Assembly (NCBI RefSeq): GCF_026213295.1
Contig: NC_079418.1
Coordinates: 7,011,561-7,075,560, forward strand
DNA length: 64,000 nucleotides
Reading direction: 5' to 3'
Origin: Gadus chalcogrammus
Taxonomy: Eukaryota > Chordata > Actinopteri > Gadiformes > Gadidae
Numbering within the stretch: position 1 is the stretch's first letter; every line of letters starts with the position of its first letter. Below the pieces are notes generated by a model. That model saw only the letters and a list, made by a program, of their open reading frames with translations. It was not told where the DNA came from and did not search any database. A program made the translations under genes and the position numbers. Below, piece by piece: positions 57,218 to 64,000 of this stretch.

Positions 57218-58247
57218 TTATATGACTGAGTCTGCAACAGAGACACAGTCAGAGTCAGTGTCATACTCCATCTCTTCCTCCTTATCCCTAGCAGCAACAC
57301 CCCCCATAGCACACGGCTCTCCCCCTCCCACCTTCGAACCAGCAGCCTGACTTTGGTCAGATTCTGCTGCCGGCTCTTTCCCCGCTGCCTCCTCCGCCAA
57401 CGTCCTCTACTCCTGCTGCCGGTTCCTCCTCTGCTACTTGCCCTTCTTCCCTGCCTAACTCACCTCGCTGTTCCTCGGCCTGACTGTCTACCTGTCTGCT
57501 GTGTCCCTCTCCTGCCTCGGTCCCAGCCGGCGGGGCGCCGCCCCCTCGCGGAAAGGTGGTCTCTGCCGGCTCCTCGTCGGGCGGAGCGCCGGTGTGAGTG
57601 CGCTCCTCCGTTCGCCCGCTGGGCCCCGGCTCCGGGCGCCCCTCAGCCTGCCTGTGAGGACAAGCCGTCCGCTTGTGCCCCACATCCCCGCACTCAAAAC
57701 ATTTCATGCTGCCGGTACTGGCGTACACCATGTAGTGCCCCTCCCCGTGTTTCACTCTAAAGAAAACATCTAACGTCTGTGCTGGACAGTTCAGGAACAT
57801 AAACACCTGTCTCCTAAACGACTGGACATGCTTCAGCTTATCGCTCTTGCAACCTAAAGCCACAGTCCTAAAGCCACTCGCCATCTTCCCGAAGCGCTAG
57901 AGCTCCCGCTCCAACGCCTCGTTGGGAATGAACGGGGGAACCCCAGAAACGGTAACCCAGGCGGTGGGCACGGCGAGCGGGGAAACCTGCAGATAGACGC
58001 CGTTCAAAGAGACGCCGCTCACTATTAGCTCAGCCACAAAACGCTCCTCTTTCAAAAACACAACCACACCTTTGTTCATTCTGGAGGCATGTGACAGGTT
58101 GGCGTGCCCTACACGGTCTCCCATAGCCAGGAGAACCGCCTCTACCGGGACAGACGGATCGGGCTGAACCCGCACTCCATGTCGGATAGACGTCTCCGAG
58201 GACGCCATCCCCGCCGTGAAACACGGCCCCCCGTCCACCAAAACCAC
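57218..58247 (-). pseudogene. Tx1 LINE ORF1
   Basis: From about 58247: an RNA-binding-like region (VVVFLKEERFVAELIVSGV; TVSGVPPFIPNEALEREL), one in-frame TAG at 57897-57899, then FRRQVFMFLNCPAQTLDVFF and a CX2CX4HX4C knuckle CFECGDVGHKRTAC near 57670. The C-terminus is Glu/Pro/Gly-rich, with a frameshift near 57370. ORF1 binds the element RNA. Confidence 0.88.
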
Positions 58248-58369
58248 CCGCTAGATATTCACCTAACTACGCCAACAACAACCATATAAACACTACGAAA
58301 CAATCATACAGTACACAGTAGGAAAAATAAAAAAAGTTTTAAAAAAATCACACACTCTCAGTCAAATGC

Positions 58370-58373
<4 letters not shown>

Positions 58374-58463
<90 letters not shown>
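58374..58463. repeat. (GA)n at the 5' edge of the Tx1 LINE
   Basis: 45 GA units directly next to the LINE 5' end. Confidence 0.97.
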
Positions 58464-58466
<3 letters not shown>

Positions 58467-59165
58467 ATTGGCCAAGAAAGAAGAGTTGAGGAAGAAATGG
58501 TTGGATTGAACATTCATTCACTGTGACCGGCACTCCCGCGACTCCCTGCCGCCACGTCTCCCGTCGTGCCCCGGCCGCGGCCCAGGCACCGTGACCTTGG
58601 GCACTGCGACCACTCCCGCGACTCCTGCCGTGCCCTGTGAACGAATGAATGAATGGCCCGGGAACCACGGGCACCGCAGCCCGGGCAACGCGGACATTGC
58701 GAAAACAGATTGCGCGCAGAGGCCTAATTAGGCCAATATATTTTGTATTTGAAATGCAATGGTCGTTTCGTGGAGACTACGCTCAGAGCAGCTGGAACTG
58801 CAAGAGGAAGGAGGAAAACGGCTATGAAACAAAATTTAATGTTTTTTTCTTGCTATCGGCCATAACTTGGGATATGTTTTTCAGCGTTACTATAGCGATC
58901 ATGACGATAGCTGTAACGAGAGTCCGGGCGTGTGCAGGACCGAACCGCGCTGTATTATCACTGTTCCACTGCGCATACAGTAAAAAGTAGCTGAGACGGT
59001 AGAGGGGTAAGAAACCAATAAATGAAAATAGGCTATTTATTTTATGTTTTATGTTTTCACCCAAAGAAAATAAAAACAAAAATGGAATCACGTTCCCAGC
59101 GCACCCCTAGGTTTTGCAAACGGAACCAGGGGACGGAACCAGCCCCGTTGAGAAACCATAGTCTA
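58464..59165. other. Intergenic, no gene recognised
   Basis: A 113-codon plus frame at 58649-58990 has a hydrophobic stretch but no start context, splice support or family match. Nothing else seen. Confidence 0.4.
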
Positions 59166-59560
59166 TAACATTGGTTCTCAAAGTGCGGCCCGCGGAATCA
59201 TTCCTGGCGGCCCGCAATGACATACATAATTATGTAAATTCTAAAAAATATATATATATTATTATATCAATATTAATTTAAACAAATATAAATAAATATA
59301 AAGAGAAAATTCGACTCTCTCTAGCTTTCAATTAAATCCTTTTACATTTGTTAGTTTTAATCCGACTGTACATTACTTTGAAAGGGTGAACCTCACTTTC
59401 GTGATTTAGACCTCACTTGACCTCACTCCCGGCGGTCCACGGTGCAATGTTTCTTTTGACCACTGGGATGCTGACGGCGTTTCCCGCCAATTTTTTTTTT
59501 CCTTTGGCGGCCCTCAGTCAAATTTGGGTTCCTAAATTGAACCAAAAAATATAAGCCATA
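59166..59560. repeat. hAT-like fragment
   Basis: Starts TTGGTTCTCAAAGTGCGGCC with a CGGCCCGC core typical of the end of many vertebrate hAT repeats. GGCGGCCCTCAG near 59501 may be related to the other end. No TSD found. Confidence 0.4.
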
Positions 59561-60493
59561 ATGACGAGCTTTCAAATGTTATTTCACAGACAGTAGTTTC
59601 ATTCTTTTTTTTCATAATGTAAGCTTCTGTCCACCCCTTCCCCAACTTGGCAGCAATTTGGCCATGTGTGGGGAAACTCATTGACCTACAGGCTCCTACA
59701 GACGACTGTTGGTGGTGGCGACTGCTGGTGGTGGTGGTGGCGGCGGCGGCGACGGCTGCGATTGTTGTCCTTCCTTTCGACCTGGTGCACTATCCTTAAC
59801 CTCAGCCTGATGTATGTGGAATATTTTCTTTGTTTATTAATAACTTATACTATTCCTCTCTGTTCCTTCACTTTGTTCTTGTTTTACAAGTTAGATACAC
59901 GCACACCTGTTCACACATTTGCTGTTCTTGTTTCACGCATGACTAACTTTGTTTTATTTATTGATACCCCCTGGCTCTACTTTGCTGTTCTTGTTCACAC
60001 TTACTGTATGTTTGATTTGTTGTTCTTAATCATACTTGTTCCCACTTTTTTTTTGTGTTCCACAAACCTCAGCCTGATATATGTGGAGAGGATTTCTTTC
60101 TAAACACGCATCTAAAACACTGGGTCCAGTTTTGCATGGTGCATCCTCCTTTGCAGCGTGCAGATGTTAGGCAGTGGAATCAGCATTTGCTGAAAGGGTT
60201 TTATAACAGTGGTCAATTTTATTTGTATTGCTTTTTTAATTGTCTCCTTTCCTAACCTTATTCCTCTCTTGTCAACACCTATACATGCAAAATATTCATC
60301 CCTGTTCCTTCAACTTGTTCTTGTTTTTCAAGTTGGATACACACACACACATTCTTGTTGTCTCACCCATTCATCCAAGTGTAATGATTTGTTATTCTTT
60401 AATATATTTGATACTTTGTGTATGGCTTAGTCTTAAAAGTATCATGGTTGTGTGGTCAGCTCCTGCCTCATCAGAAGAAGTTGCCGGGAAACA
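59561..60493. other. Upstream region of a possible plus-strand gene
   Basis: Contains a diverged direct repeat (AACCTCAGCCTGAT..TATGTGGA at 59799 and 60065; CTTGTTCTTGTTTT..CAAGTT at 59874 and 60317) and a (TGG)/(CGG) run at 59710-59755. No coding sequence recognised. Confidence 0.45.
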
Positions 60494-60545
60494 ATGCTAA
60501 ATGGACTGTTGCTACTCTGCTTTCTCAATCGCTCTCTGACCACGG
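60494..60545 (+). CDS. Possible signal-peptide first exon
   Basis: ATG at 60494 opens MLNGLLLLCFLNRSLTT plus one base, followed directly by a consensus donor GTAAGT (60546). A short hydrophobic leader ending in phase 1 is the standard first exon of Ig-superfamily and many secreted proteins, and mirrors the first exon of the Ig gene at 11247-11301. No second exon was recognised in the remaining 3.4 kb, so the rest would lie beyond the window. Could be chance. Confidence 0.4.
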
Positions 60546-61640
60546 GTAAGTGAATCGGAATTAGGCTACAAGCAAAATCAAGGAAATCCAATAGTCCAGT
60601 TGCGCAAAAATGAACATCTTGAATCGTCTTTGATTTCAGAACAGATGTAAGGTAAAAGTTAAGGTTAAGCCACTAAAGTCAGTAGCCTAGTGCTACCCAT
60701 GCTAAAAAAAACATGAAGCTTTCCCTCAACCTTAAAATGTATCTACAGGTAAGTAGCTTTCAGTTGTCACCTTACCACTCCAAATGTAAAACGGACATTT
60801 ACAAATATGCAACAATAGTCAAAAGTACTTGGGTATGTGTTTTTTAAATTTATATTTACCATTCAATATTGCAATCACTGCTGTCAGTCCAGGAGAAGAA
60901 CATGAGACCGCGTCGTGTTTCGGCACTATACAGGCTTACATGAACCACGTGACCACCCCCCGGCGAGATCACAGTGTCGCAACTCTTCTCTCTCTATGGC
61001 TCTGATTCGGCCATGCGACCCCTTTTGATTTTCAGGTGATTTAACCAATCACACCATATTACAAGAGATTAAACACATTTATTTGCAATATTTTCATATG
61101 CGTGGCTTCCACTAAGATGTCCTTGGCCAATCACAATGCTCTCAACTACGGCCCCTTCCGTTCCTCATTGACAATTATCTTTCCGCTCCTGGGGCCCGCA
61201 GCTGGTAGTGTCTGACTTTAACTAGGTAACTAGTTAACTAGTATCGACTAGTTAACTCCAACTTCTGAGCGAAGTCAACCAGTCCACGAGCAGCCGCGGA
61301 GCTAAGATGCTAAGAGGTCATATATTATTGCATATTAGTCCGGAACCTCTGTTATTTTATTTTTTTAGAATTATTTTTTGCATTTTTATGCTTTATGATA
61401 GAGTGAGTTAGACAGGAAGGTATGGGAGGGAAAGGGGAAGACATGCAGCAAATGACCATCTGCAGGAATCTAACCTGGGTTCTACAAGACAATCAAATTA
61501 CAAAGTACTAATGAAGACAAAAATAGACGCTAAAGTAAATGCTAAAGTAAAGACAAACAAACAAACAGGGCAAACCAAGCAGAAGGTATAGAGTATGAAT
61601 TATAAAGTTGCTAAGTTACTGTACTTCACAGTATAGTCAA
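60546..61640. other. No recognisable feature
   Basis: AT-rich, non-repetitive by eye; would be the first intron if the exon at 60494 is real. TAACTAGTTAACTAGT words near 61225-61255 form a small palindromic cluster. Confidence 0.4.
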
Positions 61641-61654
61641 TTTATTGACTGGTT

Positions 61655-61712
61655 AACGTGCAACAGGTGTGCAGCCTCCCCCATCCCCAGAGCCAATCAG
61701 AGTCGAGGCAGG
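61655..61712. repeat. Dispersed repeat shared with 13395-13440
   Basis: CAACAGGTGTGCAGCCTCCC and CCCCAGAG words shared with the DNA right after the hAT at 12470-13371. Confidence 0.6.
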
Positions 61713-61760
61713 TGAGGCCAGAGTCAGACCCCCCCCCCCACCCCCCTTCCTTGCATTTGA

Positions 61761-61774
61761 CCACCAGGGGGCGA
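61761..61774 (+). promoter_or_regulatory. CTCF-like motif 1
   Basis: CCACCAGGGGGCGA is a near-perfect CTCF core. Paired with an identical-orientation copy 274 bases away. Binding is inference. Confidence 0.5.
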
Positions 61775-61819
61775 CAGAGACCGGACGTTTGTTTGTCTCG
61801 CATGAAACAAACACACCCA

Positions 61820-61924
<105 letters not shown>

Positions 61925-62034
61925 GAAGGAGAGAGAGAGAGACGGGGGAAGGAGAGAGAGAGAGACGGGGGAAGGAGAGAGGAGGAGAGGGACAAGTAGG
62001 GGGCTTGATATTCGAGGACTGTAGCCGTGTCTGT

Positions 62035-62048
62035 CCACCAGGGGGCAC
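62035..62048 (+). promoter_or_regulatory. CTCF-like motif 2
   Basis: CCACCAGGGGGCAC, same strand as the motif at 61761, in the second copy of the direct repeat. Confidence 0.5.
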
Positions 62049-62099
62049 CAGAGACCAGAAGTTAGTTTGTCTCGAATGTAACGCACACAGACACCTGCC

Positions 62100-62396
62100 C
62101 TCACCTGCCTATCGCACAAACTAAACATAATCTACATCTAAACTTAATTAACATAGACATTGCTGGAACTTATAAGAAGGTATTAATCGTTAGCTTTTCA
62201 ATGCTATCTGAAGGGAGGTATATATATATATCGATAGGCTATATTGTCCTCTGGCATATATTGTAATCATTTATTATAAAGACAATACGATTTTCAAAAA
62301 ACAGTGCATAGAGGGATGACTAATTAGCTACTTTAGTGGGGTACAACTTTGAGTTAATTTAATTGCCTTGAATAATTTGACTTATCATTTATCAGC
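62100..62396. other. AT-rich intergenic
   Basis: No gene or repeat beyond a short (TA)n at 62219-62231. Confidence 0.45.
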
Positions 62397-63170
62397 GTTA
62401 CGACCCCTCCTGTGGTGTCCAGGGGGAAGAGGGGGGGCAACAATTAATATTAAACCGGGTGTTTAAAGAACGGAAGAGAGTAGCAGGCTTTAAACCAATA
62501 TACCATTTATCGACCATAAATGAGTCCTATGTTCAGACGGAAACAAACAATAACACTATCCCTCCACTGAGGGAGCAATGCCACGACGAAGCGCACCACG
62601 TAGCTCTGACTCGCGACCCACAGCGACCCCAACTCTGTTCGCCTATCTGGCCCACTGGCCCCGTCTGCTTTCATCGCTGCAGCTTTATAGCAATCCACCT
62701 GATTGCTGAGGGGCTGCAGGTGTGTCTGACCAGTCCGATGGGGAGGGTGGTACCTGGAACAGCACACAAGACAGCAGAGGCAAAACACACACGTAACACC
62801 CCCTTCCATAAGTGCAAACCAAGTTTGCTACATTAAGCACGATCCCCGATAAAGCACACTACACAGAATCAGGATCATCAGAATTATCTCCTCCCTTTTA
62901 ACTTTTTTCTTCTTCTTTCTTACCCATGGGACAGGGCATCAGCCACCACATTGTCGGTCCCCTTCTTGTGCCTAATCTCAAGGTTGTAACCTTGCGCCAA
63001 TAGGGCCCAACGCATCAGTCGCTGATTGTGGTTGTACATCTGCGTCAGGAAGACAAGAGGGTTATGGTCTGTGTATACAACCACGGGAGACGGACTGGCA
63101 TCAACATATACTTCAAAGTGTTGAAGCGCGAGTAGCATAGCCAGGGTCCTCTTTTTCAATCGTGGAGTAG
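62397..63170 (-). mobile_element. Gypsy LTR and RNase H fragment
   Basis: 62397-62797 runs from GTTACGACCCCTCC to ACACGTAACA, the same end words as the LTRs at 41940 and 43105, so it is probably an LTR of a related family. Left of a missing interior, 62920-63170 (minus) encodes LAMLLALQHFEVYV, VYTDHNPLVFLTQM and GTDNVVADALS, a gypsy RNase H end. Integrase is deleted. Related to, but not a copy of, the elements at 38386-45373. Confidence 0.75.
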
Positions 63171-63645
63171 TTTAGCTGATGACGTTTGAACTTGACCGAG
63201 AAGTAGCACACTGGATGACACACGTCACCCTCCCCATCCTGCATTAGCACAGCACCAGCTCCTGAAGCAATGAATAAGAATATAAATAAGTAATTTGAAT
63301 ATTATTCATATCAATAGTTAGGGAGTAATAAATATGAGTAAATTAAATTCGACTTGGCGCTTCATACATCTTCATAATAGCGAATAATTTAGTGCAAATC
63401 AAAATATGTTGAATTGAGAATTAAAGAAACACATAATAAAGATATTTTAACCTAAAAATATGCATTGAAATTGATTGGTCTTCAATATGCTTTTTATATT
63501 CATTGTCGGACTATGGAAATCCATAATAAACCGTCGAAATATTAACAATTAATTTAAACATTTATAAATGAATTGTCCAATCATCATGGTGACATCGTCA
63601 TGGTGACCTGTTTTACCACTATTTTTAATTGTAACATGACCCTTA
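63171..63645. other. AT-rich intergenic
   Basis: No gene. TATCATTATTCATA-type words and paired CATCATGGTGAC/CATGGTGACC near 63582-63608. The first bases may still be gypsy RNase H sequence. Confidence 0.4.
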
Positions 63646-63888
63646 ACAAACATTTATGATCTATTGGAAGCGGAGATGGAGAAAGGGTAAGAAAGATGGA
63701 GGGAGGGTGGGAGAGAGGGAAAGAGAGAGAGAGAGGTTAGAAAGATGGAGGAAGGGAGAGAGAGTGAGAGAGGGGGTGGGAGACGGGGGAGAGAGAGATG
63801 AAGGGGTGATACAAGGAGGGGAGAACCAAGGAGGATTGCAATGAAAACGATGGGCTGAGTGACAGAGAGGAAGAGGAGAGCACCCTGG

Positions 63889-63966
<78 letters not shown>
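63646..63966. repeat. GA-rich tract ending in (GA)n
   Basis: Purine-rich GGAG/GAGA sequence with a pure (GA)n from about 63891 to 63964. The plus- and minus-strand open frames over it are composition artefacts. Confidence 0.9.
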
Positions 63967-63970
<4 letters not shown>

Positions 63971-64000
63971 ATAGGGGGGAGGCAACGTGGAAGAAGGTCA

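Larger units (their letters stand above)
52959..58373 (-). mobile_element. Tx1-clade LINE, near full length, inside (TC)n
   Basis: A 5.4-kb minus-strand element with ORF1 (zinc knuckle) and ORF2 (APE endonuclease, RT, C-terminal zinc finger). Its 5' end abuts (GA)n 58374-58463 and its 3' end abuts (GA)n 52917-52958, so it appears inserted within one (TC)n microsatellite. Only a handful of frame breaks. Confidence 0.9.

Noticed and set aside
58649..58990. 113-codon plus frame with a possible membrane segment
   Set aside because: No known family, no splice or promoter support, and an overlapping frame on the other strand of similar length.

Overview
The window looks like a piece of a teleost fish chromosome. 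It carries Rex3/RTE, CR1-type and Tx1-clade LINEs, a BEL/Pao element, chromodomain Ty3/gypsy elements, hAT and PIF/Harbinger DNA transposons, an endogenous retrovirus and very many long (CA)n, (CT)n and (GA)n microsatellites. That microsatellite density would suit a cod-like (gadiform) genome, but this is only an inference. All identifications come from reading translations, splice signals, target-site duplications (TSDs) and terminal repeats by eye; no database search was possible.

Layout. 1-4180: CA-rich higher-order repeats, a CTCF-like site and a nested inverted repeat. 4184-11301 (minus strand): the one convincing host gene, an eight-exon, two-Ig-domain type I membrane protein of 333 residues whose splice phases all agree; its introns hold a SINE-like repeat, a hAT MITE and several minisatellites. 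11302-20860: accessory DNA with two clean hAT elements (8-bp TSDs), dispersed Harbinger-like repeats, CR1 LINE debris and a Harbinger element with a broken HARBI1-like transposase. 20862-22520: a minus-strand CR1/Rex1-like LINE.

22521-47864 is a nest built on one plus-strand BEL/Pao retrotransposon. Its gag is split by a hAT (TSD GTCTATAC). That hAT contains a Rex3 LINE (13-bp TSD), and the Rex3 contains a second hAT (8-bp TSD). Gag is split again by an endogenous retrovirus with near-identical 763/762-bp LTRs but only scraps of integrase and envelope. Its reverse transcriptase is split by a minus-strand chromodomain gypsy (TSD TAGCA), which itself contains a short gypsy-type element (TSD GTAAC). 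Removing the insertions reconnects BEL gag, protease, RT, RNase H and integrase in order.

47865-64000: a Harbinger remnant, a tandem repeat, a hAT and a CR1 fragment, a broken THAP-domain gene, a nearly complete Tx1-clade LINE lying inside a (TC)n microsatellite, an isolated plus-strand signal-peptide exon (60494-60545), two CTCF-like sites around a (GA)n tract, and a gypsy RNase H/LTR fragment. Apart from the Ig gene and possibly the lone signal-peptide exon and the THAP remnant, every coding sequence recognised belongs to a mobile element, and most are broken.
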